A stretch of 7,323 nt of DNA, taken from NCBI GenBank assembly GCA_021846065.1, contig JAJZCP010000071.1, positions 1-7,323 on the forward strand. Reading direction: 5' to 3'. The notes below the pieces were generated by a model that saw nothing but the letters and a program-made list of their open reading frames with translations, ran no database searches and was not told the origin of the DNA. Source of the DNA: Acidobacteriota bacterium. GTDB taxonomy: Bacteria; Acidobacteriota; Terriglobia; Terriglobales; Acidobacteriaceae. Both the position numbers and the translations under genes were made by a program. This document shows, one piece after another, positions 1-6,302 of this stretch. Position 1 is the stretch's first letter. The number at the start of each line of letters is the position of its first letter.

Positions 1-240
1 CCGCCGCGACGATATTCTCTTTGCGCAGTTCCTGCGGGGGCGGCAGAACCGGCCGCTTCCATCCGCTACGCAGACCCGGCCCTTCAGGCTCCAGGCAACG
101 TGGCGACGCGCGAAGGCGAACTCCGCTCTCTGACGGCCTCGTTCCCCTATCCGCTGATTGTTCTGCGCCCTCCCGCTAGGATACCCAATTCAGGCAGCGG
201 GCGGGCCGCGCTTTGACGCACTTTTGGCCGGGCACAAGCC
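1..240. other. Upstream region without a confident gene; possible minus-strand coding fragment at the left edge
   Basis: No complete gene is visible here. On the minus strand, positions 61 down to 2 read as a protein-like stretch (WKRPVLPPPQELRKENIVAA) with mostly G or C in third codon positions, which suggests a divergent gene leaving the window. That frame has no ATG, GTG or TTG before its upstream stop at 178-176. The nearest minus-strand ATG (62-60) is in another frame and reads MEAAGSAAPAGTAQREYRRG. A plus-strand frame is also open from position 1 to a TGA at 214-216, but its third-position GC is weaker. None of these is firm. Positions 180-240 would hold any promoter between divergent genes, but I see no well-spaced -35/-10 pair there. 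Confidence 0.3.
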
Positions 241-261
241 ATGCTGCCACTGCCGCTTCCC

Positions 262-267
262 TATACT
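262..267 (+). promoter_or_regulatory. Candidate -10 box TATACT for a leaderless thiF-type transcript
   Basis: TATACT matches the -10 consensus at five of six positions and lies six bases before the ATG at 274. That is the distance expected between a -10 box and a transcription start, so the mRNA may begin at or next to the start codon. No convincing -35 box is visible at the right distance, and neither this ATG nor the earlier in-frame ATG at 241 has a well-placed Shine-Dalgarno sequence. The call rests on spacing and box sequence alone. Confidence 0.35.
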
Positions 268-273
268 GAAGGT

Positions 274-1317
274 ATGCCACGGCCCGACACCCCTTTAACG
301 GACGAGCAGCGGGAGCGGTATTCCCGGCAGATCCTGTTTGGCGGCATTGGCGAGGTTGGCCAACGCGCCCTGCTGGCCGCGCATGTAGCTCTTGTCGGCT
401 GCGGCGCTACCGGGGCTGCGGCTGCGGCGCTGCTGGCCCGCGCCGGCGTTGGCACACTCACTTTGATCGATCGGGACTATGTGGAGTGGAGCAACCTGCA
501 GCGCCAGGTGCTCTTTGAGGAATCCGATGCCGCCGAGGGTCTGCCCAAGGCAGAGGCCGCCCGTCGCCGCATTGCCCGGTTCAGCCACGCGACGGAGGTG
601 CGGGCGCATGTCGCGGATTTGGTTCCCGGCAATATCCACTCCCTGCTACAGGACGCAGCGATCATCCTGGACGCGACAGATAACTTTGAAACCCGATACC
701 TGTTGAATGATTACGCCGTCGAGCAGGGCAAACCCTGGATTTATGCCGGCGCGATCGGCGCTACCGCCGCGACGATGAACATTTTTCCGGCAGAGACGGC
801 CTGCCTGGCCTGCATCTTTCCCGAGCCGCCCGGCGGCGTAATTGACACCTGCGACACCGCGGGCATCGTAAACGCGGCGGTTAACCTGGCCGCCTCGCTG
901 CAGACAGCCGAGGCCATCAAGTGGATTACGGGCGATACCTCCGGGATGCGTCGCACGCTGCTTTCCTGGGATCTCTGGACCGGCGAGCGGTCGGAGGTCA
1001 CTGTGGCTCATCCGCGCGCGGACTGCGCAGTCTGCGGCCGCCGGCAGTTTGTGCATCTTACAGGGGAGAACCGGCCCACCATCACGCTTTGCGGCCGTAA
1101 CGCCGTGCAGATTCATGAACATCGCCGTCCGTTGGACCTGGCTGCGTTGGAGCAGCGGTTGCGGCCGCAGGGCACGGTGCAGCGGACGGCGATGCTGCTG
1201 CGATTTGAGCAGGGCAAACACCGGATCACAGTCTTTCCGGATGGACGGGCCATGATCCAGGGAACGACCGATGCCGCAGTGGCCCGCAGCCTTTATGCGC
1301 GATTCGTGGGGGCATAA
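274..1317 (+). CDS. ThiF/MoeB/HesA-family sulfur-carrier adenylyltransferase (E1-like)
   Basis: Family members adenylate the C-terminal glycine of small sulfur-carrier proteins (ThiS or MoaD type) in the cytosol, for thiamine or molybdopterin synthesis. Counting from ATG 274 (347 aa): nucleotide-binding GCGATG at 42-47, the ATP-site stretch IDRDYVEWSNLQRQ at 65-78 with the key Asp, Asn and Arg, Lys92, and DATDNFETR at 133-141. Zinc ligands are the pairs C177/C180 and C251/C254. C193 in DTCDTAG sits where ThiF carries its catalytic cysteine. After the E1 fold, residues 270-347 form an extra module starting at CGRN, with DGRAMIQGT near the end, as in longer ThiF-like proteins. An in-frame ATG at 241 would add 11 residues; 274 is preferred because the family N-terminus (LTDEQRERYSRQ) follows directly. 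No carrier-protein gene is adjacent, so the substrate cannot be assigned. Confidence 0.9.
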   Translation: MPRPDTPLTDEQRERYSRQILFGGIGEVGQRALLAAHVALVGCGATGAAAAALLARAGVGTLTLIDRDYVEWSNLQRQVLFEESDAAEGLPKAEAARRRIARFSHATEVRAHVADLVPGNIHSLLQDAAIILDATDNFETRYLLNDYAVEQGKPWIYAGAIGATAATMNIFPAETACLACIFPEPPGGVIDTCDTAGIVNAAVNLAASLQTAEAIKWITGDTSGMRRTLLSWDLWTGERSEVTVAHPRADCAVCGRRQFVHLTGENRPTITLCGRNAVQIHEHRRPLDLAALEQRLRPQGTVQRTAMLLRFEQGKHRITVFPDGRAMIQGTTDAAVARSLYARFVGA

Positions 1318-1450
1318 TACAAGCGGGGCCTGAGGCAACACGGGGCCGTCTCCGGGCCTCTAACAGGCGAAGCCCGCGCCCCACGGCCCGCAAGTGCAAC
1401 AGTCGTCCAAAGACTCGTCCAAACGAAAGGGGACAAGGCGCGATCGTTCA
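1318..1450 (+). other. Intergenic leader before the sigma factor gene, with a 12-bp tandem repeat
   Basis: This gap separates the adenylyltransferase from the sigma factor operon and probably holds that operon's promoter. CATAAT at 1313-1318, overlapping the stop codon, resembles a -10 box, with TTTATG at 1292-1297 as a poor and closely spaced -35. TCGTCCAAA occurs twice with a 12-base period (1403-1411 and 1415-1423). GAGGC and GCCTC could pair as a short five-base stem, but no T-run follows, so I do not call a terminator. An in-frame GTG at 1394 would extend the sigma factor into this region, but it has no ribosome binding site. Confidence 0.4.
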
Positions 1451-2134
1451 ATGATCAAAAACACTTTGCAAACCAATGATTCGGCGGCTCCCTCCATGCC
1501 GGTACAGCCTTTAACGCCAGAAGCCCGACCCATGCAGCAGCAGCAGCGCCGCAACCCGCCTATTGCCGGGGAGTTGGCGGCTATCGCCAGCGCGCAGCAG
1601 GGCGACGGCGCCGCGTTCGAGATTCTCTACAACATGCACAAGCGCCGGGTGTATTCGCTCTGTCTGCGCATGCTGGGCAATGTCGCGGAGGCGGAAGATT
1701 TAACGCAGGAGGCATTCCTGCAGCTCCATCGCAAGATCAGCACGTTTCGCGGAGATTCCGCGTTTTCCACCTGGCTGCATCGGATGGCTGTTAACGTCGT
1801 CTTAATGCATCTACGGAAGAAGGGGCTTCCGCTGGTTTCATTGGAGGAGACCCTGGAACCGAGCCAGGAGGATGGCCCCCGTAAGGATTTCGGTACGCGG
1901 GATCTTCGCCTGTCCGGCTCCATCGACCGCGTAACGCTGGAGCGCGCTGTTGAGGAGCTGCCTCCCGGATACCGGATGGTTTTTGTGCTGCACGATGTGG
2001 AAGGATATGAGCATAACGAGATTGCCGGCATGCTGCAGTGCTCCATTGGCAACAGCAAGTCGCAACTCCATAAGGCACGCATGCGGCTGCGTAGCCTGCT
2101 GAAGGAAAATGCTGAAGGAGGTACGGGAGCATGA
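1451..2134 (+). CDS. ECF-type RNA polymerase sigma factor (sigma-70 family, RpoE-like)
   Basis: This protein should direct core RNA polymerase to a specific promoter set. From ATG 1451 it has 227 residues. A low-complexity, glutamine-rich N-terminus (about 1-40) precedes sigma region 2 at about 52-122, with the core-binding stretch [12 protein letters not shown] at 81-92 and the DNA-melting part [12 protein letters not shown] at 105-116. A variable linker (about 125-158) leads to region 4 at about 160-216, whose helix-turn-helix ends in [16 protein letters not shown] and reads the -35 element. There is no region 1.1 or 3, as expected for the ECF group. ATG 1451 is chosen over GTG 1394, which lacks a Shine-Dalgarno; AAGG at 1435-1438 is 12 bases from 1451, so the start remains uncertain. 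The gene overlaps the anti-sigma gene by four bases (ATGA), typical of a sigma/anti-sigma pair. Its regulon is unknown. Confidence 0.92.
   Translation: MIKNTLQTNDSAAPSMPVQPLTPEARPMQQQQRRNPPIAGELAAIASAQQGDGAAFEILYNMHKRRVYSLCLRMLGNVAEAEDLTQEAFLQLHRKISTFRGDSAFSTWLHRMAVNVVLMHLRKKGLPLVSLEETLEPSQEDGPRKDFGTRDLRLSGSIDRVTLERAVEELPPGYRMVFVLHDVEGYEHNEIAGMLQCSIGNSKSQLHKARMRLRSLLKENAEGGTGA
2115..2122 (+). promoter_or_regulatory. Consensus Shine-Dalgarno AAGGAGGT of the anti-sigma gene
   Basis: AAGGAGGT ends eight bases before the ATG at 2131 and is the strongest ribosome binding site in the window. It lies inside the last codons of the sigma factor gene, whose own start has only a weak site. The contrast suggests the anti-sigma protein is made at least as abundantly as the sigma factor, which would keep the sigma factor silent until a signal arrives. 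Confidence 0.8.
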
Positions 2135-2394
2135 CTGCGGAAAAAAGCACGACACCCGTGGAATGCGCTGAATTTCAGCAGCAGCTGCCGGAGATCTTTG
2201 ACTCCGGGGTCTCCATCGCCGACCACCCGCACCTGAAGACCTGCGCACTCTGCTCCTCTTTGGTCCGCGATCTGGAATACATCGCTGCCCAGGCGAAGCT
2301 GATCATGCCCATCCATGATCCAAGCCCGGCTGTGTGGGAAAACATCCAGAGCGCACTGCAGCAAGATGGAAAGCAGGGTAAAGACCGTCCGTGA
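2131..2394 (+). CDS. Small soluble zinc-binding anti-sigma factor (ZAS type, zf-HC2-like)
   Basis: This 87-residue protein probably binds and holds the sigma factor encoded just upstream. The evidence is the position, the four-base ATGA overlap, and the H-x3-C-x2-C signature of zinc-associated anti-sigma factors: H34, C38 and C41 in HLKTCALC. C12 in VECAEF is a likely fourth ligand; the C12-H34-C38-C41 layout resembles the published RsrA zinc site (C11-H37-C41-C44). A helix follows at about residues 42-57, and the C-terminal part is hydrophilic. There is no membrane segment, so it should sense a cytosolic signal rather than be cut by proteases at the membrane. A redox signal is plausible from the cysteine zinc site but is inference. 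The closest alternative reading is a zinc-finger protein of unknown role. Confidence 0.8.
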   Translation: MTAEKSTTPVECAEFQQQLPEIFDSGVSIADHPHLKTCALCSSLVRDLEYIAAQAKLIMPIHDPSPAVWENIQSALQQDGKQGKDRP

Positions 2395-3026
2395 TGGGCT
2401 CTCGTCCGGGAGAGTCTGGAAGCAACGGCGCCGATGATGCGCAGGGAGCATCGGCGCCGATGCCCATCGGACATACGTATGCCGTCCCTCCTGACCGTAT
2501 AGCGCTTCTGGGATTTATGGGCGCAGGCAAAACCACCGTCGGCCGCGAGCTGGCGCGCCGGCTCAAGTGGGCGTTTGTCGATGTCGATGATGTCATCGTG
2601 GAGCGGGCCGGCCGCAGCATTGCCGCCATCTTTGCCGCAGACGGCGAAGCCTGCTTTCGTGAAATGGAACACGCGGCACTGCGTGACTGCCTGCACCGCA
2701 CGCAGACCATCATCGCCCTGGGTGGTGGCGCCGTGGAAACGCCCGCCAATCTGCATGCGCTGGCTGGTTCCAGCGGTACACTTACAATCTATCTGCGTGT
2801 ACCCCTTGAGACATCCTGCAGCCGCTGCGAGGGGGCCGCTGGGACGCCAAATGCGGTACGGCGCCCGGTCTTCGAAGATCGCGCGGCATTGGCAGACCGC
2901 TACAGCCGCCGGCTCCCTCTGTATCAGAGGGCTGCACACTGGACGATCGAAGCCGATGACCCGGCGGACGTTGTAACCGGCAAAATTCTGGAGTTCTGGA
3001 GCACGACCTTTGAACGTTCCCGTTGA
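2394..3026 (+). CDS. aroK: Shikimate kinase
   Basis: It catalyses ATP-dependent 3-phosphorylation of shikimate in the chorismate (aromatic amino acid) pathway, in the cytosol. From ATG 2394 (210 aa): P-loop GFMGAGKT at 40-47, the shikimate-site Asp pair D63/D65 in FVDVDD, the FRxxE motif with R89, GGG at 110-112, lid arginines R156/R157 in VRRPV, and R173 near RLPLY. Two starts are possible. ATG 2394 overlaps the anti-sigma stop (TGATG), which favours coupling, but AGGG is 15 bases away. ATG 2460 gives 188 residues, nearer the usual 170-190, and has AGGGAG 11 bases upstream. The first 22 codons show weak GC3 bias and encode no domain, so 2460 may be the true start. A perfect inverted repeat lies between the two. 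The gene ends inside the next reading frame. Confidence 0.93.
   Translation: MGSRPGESGSNGADDAQGASAPMPIGHTYAVPPDRIALLGFMGAGKTTVGRELARRLKWAFVDVDDVIVERAGRSIAAIFAADGEACFREMEHAALRDCLHRTQTIIALGGGAVETPANLHALAGSSGTLTIYLRVPLETSCSRCEGAAGTPNAVRRPVFEDRAALADRYSRRLPLYQRAAHWTIEADDPADVVTGKILEFWSTTFERSR
2426..2459 (+). repeat. Perfect 11-bp inverted repeat (hairpin) ending immediately before ATG 2460
   Basis: CGGCGCCGATG (2426-2436) and CATCGGCGCCG (2449-2459) are exact reverse complements around a 12-base loop, ATGCGCAGGGAG. The loop contains AGGGAG (2443-2448), a possible Shine-Dalgarno for the ATG at 2460, the first base after the right arm. Each arm also contains the self-complementary octamer CGGCGCCG, so at the DNA level these are two palindromic boxes 26 bp apart. 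No T-run follows, so it is not a standard intrinsic terminator. It may control aroK translation, act as an operator, or be coincidental coding sequence if 2394 is the start. Confidence 0.75.
2998..3001 (+). promoter_or_regulatory. Shine-Dalgarno GGAG supporting the TTG start at 3010
   Basis: GGAG ends eight bases before TTG 3010, an ideal spacing. The next in-frame candidate is GTG 3031, so this site decides in favour of the rare TTG start. It lies inside the end of aroK, so ribosomes finishing aroK pass directly over it. Confidence 0.6.
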
Positions 3027-4092
3027 GCCCGTGGCCTCCACGCAGCGGCATGTGCGTGGCTACATTCTCTTCACGTTTGCGGTCGCGGTGGGCCTGTACA
3101 CGGCGTGGCTGCTGCGCGACGTGCTCACGCTGATCTATGTCAGCGCCCTGTTTGCCGTCGTTCTGATGCCGGTCGTGCGCGGCGTGCAGAAGCTGCACTT
3201 TGGCAAACGCCACCTGTCGCACGGTCTGGCCATTCTGCTGATCACCGCGGTGCTGGTAGGCGCCATCGCAGGCTTTATCTTTCTAACGCTGCCACCCTTG
3301 ATCCATGAGGTGAAATCCCTGGTTCGGACGCTGCCTGACAGCAGCCCGACGTTTGTTCAGCATCTCAACCGTCTTCCCTTTCTGCGCGAAGTTGACTTCA
3401 GCTCTATCCAGGCCAAGCTCAAGCAGGATACGGCGCAGCACGTCGGCGTCTTTCTTACCTCCGTCAGCGGCTGGGCTGCAAAGTTTTTCGAGATCATCAC
3501 CGGCATCGTACTCACGGTGTACTTCCTGGCGGAGGGCTCCCACGTCTATTTCTGGTTTCTGTCGCTGGTTCCAGCGGACCGTCGCGGGCGGCTGGACATT
3601 ACGCTGCAGCGGGCGGCGACGCGCATGGGCCGCTGGCTGCTCGGGCAGCTAAGCCTGATGCTGATTCTGGGTACGTTGAGCGGGATCGTCTTCAGCTTTA
3701 TGCATCTCCGCTATGCGTTTGCGCTGGCGGTGCTGATGGGCGCCTTCAATATTGTGCCTGTCGTGGGAGCGATGGTTTCGACCACCATCGCCATGCTGGT
3801 GGCCGCCACCGATTCCTTCAGCAAGGTTCTGGGCGTAATGGCTTTCGAGCTGATCTATGTTCAGATCGAAAACGCTTTTCTGATTCCAAGCATCATGAAG
3901 TCCAGCGTCGATCTCGCCGGCACCGCCGTCTTTATCGCGCTACTGCTTGGCGGCGGACTGGCAGGCGTCGCCGGCGTGCTGGTTGCTGTTCCATCCGCAG
4001 TGCTCGCCGCCGTTCTTATTGAGGAATATGTGGTTCGCGCGGCCGATGCGGCAGGCAGCCCCGCGCCGGCCGTTAGCGTCGACTCGTTGTAG
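3010..4092 (+). CDS. AI-2E/PerM-family integral membrane transporter
   Basis: Family members are inner-membrane proteins proposed to export small molecules or ions; members have been linked to autoinducer-2 export and to Na+/H+ exchange, so the substrate here cannot be assigned. The 360 residues match the usual length of about 350. Hydrophobic segments are near 17-35, 40-56, 70-95, 152-178, 208-232, 236-264 and 303-337, with the soluble segment 98-150 typical of the family between the third and fourth. Family motifs include GAFNIVPVVG at 244-253, QIENAFLIPSIM at 285-296 and the VAVPSAVLAAV region near 325-335. The TTG start overlaps aroK by 17 bases and has a well-placed GGAG, so translation is probably coupled to aroK. 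It is the last gene of the sigma factor run. Confidence 0.9.
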   Translation: MNVPVEPVASTQRHVRGYILFTFAVAVGLYTAWLLRDVLTLIYVSALFAVVLMPVVRGVQKLHFGKRHLSHGLAILLITAVLVGAIAGFIFLTLPPLIHEVKSLVRTLPDSSPTFVQHLNRLPFLREVDFSSIQAKLKQDTAQHVGVFLTSVSGWAAKFFEIITGIVLTVYFLAEGSHVYFWFLSLVPADRRGRLDITLQRAATRMGRWLLGQLSLMLILGTLSGIVFSFMHLRYAFALAVLMGAFNIVPVVGAMVSTTIAMLVAATDSFSKVLGVMAFELIYVQIENAFLIPSIMKSSVDLAGTAVFIALLLGGGLAGVAGVLVAVPSAVLAAVLIEEYVVRAADAAGSPAPAVSVDSL

Positions 4093-4243
4093 AGGCGGGC
4101 AAAATCTTCCATGGCGGGCGCGCGATCGCAGGGCAGCCGATCCTTTTTGTTATCCTGAGTTGTGGTGCTTCCGCCTGCGGCGGTCTCTGGCACCCGACGC
4201 CCGCATCGTCCACTCGTCCGCACACTTTCTGGGGATTTCGCTG
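4093..4243 (+). other. Intergenic gap before ctaB with two small hairpins
   Basis: This 151-base gap separates two tightly packed gene runs, so it is the likely place for termination of the first and the promoter of the second. GATCG (4124-4128) can pair with CGATC (4138-4142), followed by C and five Ts, a weak terminator-like arrangement because the stem is short. CCGCC (4171-4175) and GGCGG (4179-4183) form a compact five-base stem with a TGC loop and no T-run. TATCCT at 4151-4156 resembles a -10 box but has no good -35. I cannot assign a firm promoter. GGGGA at 4231-4235 is the ribosome binding site of ctaB. Confidence 0.4.
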
Positions 4244-5269
4244 ATGCTCAGTTCTGCCGCCCGTGCAACAACTGCTCCGCCACCGGCGGGCGTGCCGGGC
4301 ACGGATTCCGGCGAACTGCACGCCGTAGCTCCAGCCGGAACCTCTGGTCATCCCATCCTCCGCACATTCCGGTGGCTCCGCGCCGCCGTTGCCGACTCCA
4401 TCATGCTCTTCAAGCTGCGGGTCACCGCGCTGGTTGTCATGACGGCGTGGGCCGGGTTTTATCTCGGCGAGGTACAGTCGGACATCGCTTCCTTTAATTC
4501 GGACCTTTGGAACACGCTGCTGGGCGTTGCGCTGGTCTCCTGCGGCGCCAGCGCGCTGAACCAGGTGCTGGAGCGCCGCACGGATGCCCGCATGGCACGG
4601 ACGGCGCAGCGCCCGATGGCCGCGGGCCGCATGCGCCTGGGCTTTGGTGTATTTCTCGGCATGGCGGCGATCATCAGCGGCTCTCTGTGGCTGCTGCTGA
4701 CGACGAACCCCGTCACCGGCACGCTGACGCTGCTGACCGCTGTCCTTTATGTCGGCATCTACACACCGCTCAAGCGCTTTACCACGCTCGCGACCTTTAT
4801 CGGCGCATTTCCCGGAGCCATGCCTCCGCTGATTGGATGGACAGCCGCCCGTGGCGCCATCGAGTGGCCAGGCGTTGCGCTCTTCGCCATTCTGTTTATC
4901 TGGCAGTTTCCGCACTTTATGGCAATTGCATGGCTCTACCGCGAAGATTACGGCCGCGCCGGCATCCGTATGCTGCCAGTGGTCCAGCCCGACGGGTGGT
5001 CCACCGCGGCGGAAGCGCTGGTCTACGCCATCCTGATGGTGCCCGTCAGCCTGGTTCCCTACTATCTGCATCTGGCCGGGCGCGTGTACTGGGTAGCGGC
5101 GCTGCTGCTCGGCCTCGTATACCTGGCCTATACCATTCGCTTTTCGCGCATCACTCGCAGCACGGCCAGCGATTCGCGCCGGTACGCGCGCTCACTGTTG
5201 AAGATCAGCGTGCTCTATCTGCCGCTGCTGCTGCTTGTTTTAATGTTGAACGCTACGGGAAGAGGGTAA
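4244..5269 (+). CDS. ctaB: Protoheme IX farnesyltransferase (haem O synthase)
   Basis: This UbiA-superfamily enzyme in the cytoplasmic membrane attaches a farnesyl group to haem B, giving haem O, the direct precursor of haem A in aa3-type oxidases. From ATG 4244 it has 341 residues. The prenyl-diphosphate motif is complete at 106-124, with N106, E110, D114, M117, R119, T120, R123 and P124. The second conserved region runs from YTPLKR (173-178) through GAFPGAMPPLIGW (187-199). WQFPHF (220-225) and YREDYGRAG (232-240) with MLP (243-245) are also typical. Hydrophobic segments fit seven to nine membrane spans. About 50 residues before the first span are poorly conserved and rich in Ala, Pro and Gly. 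GGGGA lies eight bases before the ATG. A ctaA (haem A synthase) gene, often adjacent, is not in the window. Confidence 0.95.
   Translation: MLSSAARATTAPPPAGVPGTDSGELHAVAPAGTSGHPILRTFRWLRAAVADSIMLFKLRVTALVVMTAWAGFYLGEVQSDIASFNSDLWNTLLGVALVSCGASALNQVLERRTDARMARTAQRPMAAGRMRLGFGVFLGMAAIISGSLWLLLTTNPVTGTLTLLTAVLYVGIYTPLKRFTTLATFIGAFPGAMPPLIGWTAARGAIEWPGVALFAILFIWQFPHFMAIAWLYREDYGRAGIRMLPVVQPDGWSTAAEALVYAILMVPVSLVPYYLHLAGRVYWVAALLLGLVYLAYTIRFSRITRSTASDSRRYARSLLKISVLYLPLLLLVLMLNATGRG
5261..5266 (+). promoter_or_regulatory. Shine-Dalgarno AGAGGG supporting the TTG start at 5274
   Basis: AGAGGG within GGAAGAGGG ends seven bases before TTG 5274 and overlaps the last two sense codons of ctaB. The next in-frame start, ATG 5292, lies 25 bases beyond it and is too far away. 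This supports a TTG start only four bases after the ctaB stop. Confidence 0.6.
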
Positions 5270-5273
5270 CGAT

Positions 5274-6302
5274 TTGCCGACTGCAGCTACCATGCATGGC
5301 GCACCGCAGGAAGCCGGCGCCGCCGGTCAAGCCGCTCCATGGCCCATATCGCTGGAGCAGGTGTCGCACGACTACGGCTCCCGGCTCGCGCTCGACCATC
5401 TCAGCTTCGATGTTCGCCCGGCGGAAATCTTTGGCCTGCTCGGCCCGAACGGCAGCGGAAAGACCACCCTTTTTCGCATCCTCTCTACGCTGATGGTTCC
5501 CACCGGCGGACGCGCCTCGATCGCCGGCTACGATGTGGCGACGCAAGCGCGGGAGGCGCGCCAGCAAAGCGGCGTTGTCTTTCAGGCGTCCAGTCTGGAT
5601 GTGAAGCTGACCGTCGCGGAAAACCTGATGCACCAGGGCCATCTCTATGGCCTCAGCGGCCGGGAACTGCAGCAGCGTTCAAAGGAGATTCTGGCGCGCG
5701 TCGGACTCAGCGACCGAGCCAAAGACCTGGCCGAAACACTCTCAGGCGGCCAGAAACGCCGCGTCGAACTGGCCAAAGGTCTGATCCATTCGCCCTCCGT
5801 GCTGCTGCTGGATGAACCCTCGACCGGTCTCGACCCCGGAGCGCGCATTGACCTGTGGCACTATCTGCGTCTGCTGCGCGACGAACAGGGCGTCACCATC
5901 CTGGTCACCACGCACCTGATGGAAGAGGCCGAACACTGCGACCGGCTGGCGTTTTTGAATACCGGCCGCCTGGTCGCTCTCGGCAGTCCCGCGGAGTTGA
6001 AGTCCGCAATCGGCGGCGACATCGTGCAGTTTGACACCGCATCGCCAGAGGCCGCCCACCAGCTGGCAGCCGCCCTGGAGCAGCGCTTCCGCGTGGCCCC
6101 CACGGTCGTGGACGCTGCCGTGCGCGTGGAACGGGAACAGGGCCACCGCTTTCTGACGGAGGTCGTCGAGGCCTTCCCCGGAGCAGTCGAAGGTGTCTCC
6201 GTCGCAAAACCCACGCTGGAGGATGTCTTTATCCAGCGCACCGGCCATCGATTCTGGATGGACGTGCCGGAGTTGAAAAAATCGGCCAAGGAGCGTCACT
6301 AA
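5274..6302 (+). CDS. ABC transporter ATP-binding protein (ABC-2/DrrA-like exporter family)
   Basis: This is the nucleotide-binding subunit that powers the permease encoded next. The 342 residues carry a complete ATPase: Walker A GPNGSGKT at 57-64, Q-loop Q104, signature LSGGQ at 156-160, Walker B VLLLDEP at 176-182, D-loop STGLD at 183-187 and the switch His214. After residue 235 comes the C-terminal extension usual in the DrrA/NodI/CcmA-type group, ending in the TLEDVFIQRTG motif at 314-324. All catalytic residues are intact, so it should be active. The TTG start has a good ribosome binding site and lies four bases after ctaB; the stop overlaps the permease start (TAATG). The genes are clearly one operon. 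The substrate is not readable from the sequence; the context suggests haem-copper oxidase maturation. Confidence 0.94.
   Translation: MPTAATMHGAPQEAGAAGQAAPWPISLEQVSHDYGSRLALDHLSFDVRPAEIFGLLGPNGSGKTTLFRILSTLMVPTGGRASIAGYDVATQAREARQQSGVVFQASSLDVKLTVAENLMHQGHLYGLSGRELQQRSKEILARVGLSDRAKDLAETLSGGQKRRVELAKGLIHSPSVLLLDEPSTGLDPGARIDLWHYLRLLRDEQGVTILVTTHLMEEAEHCDRLAFLNTGRLVALGSPAELKSAIGGDIVQFDTASPEAAHQLAAALEQRFRVAPTVVDAAVRVEREQGHRFLTEVVEAFPGAVEGVSVAKPTLEDVFIQRTGHRFWMDVPELKKSAKERH

Noticed and set aside
213..241. TTGACG at 213-218 as a -35 box for the first gene
   Set aside because: At 16-18 bases of spacing the downstream sequence has no resemblance to a -10 box, and it is too far from TATACT at 262 (43 bases).
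646..1341. Open frame of 231 codons on the minus strand opposite the adenylyltransferase
   Set aside because: It is antisense to a confident E1-like gene and has a composition typical of a high-GC shadow frame.
1627..2451. Open frame of 274 codons on the minus strand opposite the sigma factor
   Set aside because: It is antisense to a canonical sigma region 2/4 protein and shows no protein family features.
2426..2459. The perfect inverted repeat read as a rho-independent terminator
   Set aside because: The right arm is followed by ATGCCCATCGG, with no T-run, and lies just before or within the aroK coding region.
2175..3041. Open frame of 288 codons on the minus strand opposite the anti-sigma and aroK genes
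   Set aside because: It is antisense to aroK, which has every catalytic motif in place. The shadow product has no coherent domain.
3010..4092. Reading the AI-2E-family gene as evidence of quorum sensing in this organism
   Set aside because: Family membership does not establish autoinducer-2 transport. Members have differing proposed substrates, and no luxS is in the window.
4073..5071. Open frame of 332 codons on the minus strand opposite ctaB
   Set aside because: It lies antisense to a gene with complete family motifs. Its translation is rich in Arg, Gly, Gln and His with no recognisable domain, as expected for a GC-rich antisense frame.
4507..5493. Open frame of 328 codons on the plus strand spanning ctaB and the ATPase start
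   Set aside because: It is out of frame with two well-supported genes, and its product is Arg/His/Pro-rich without domain motifs.
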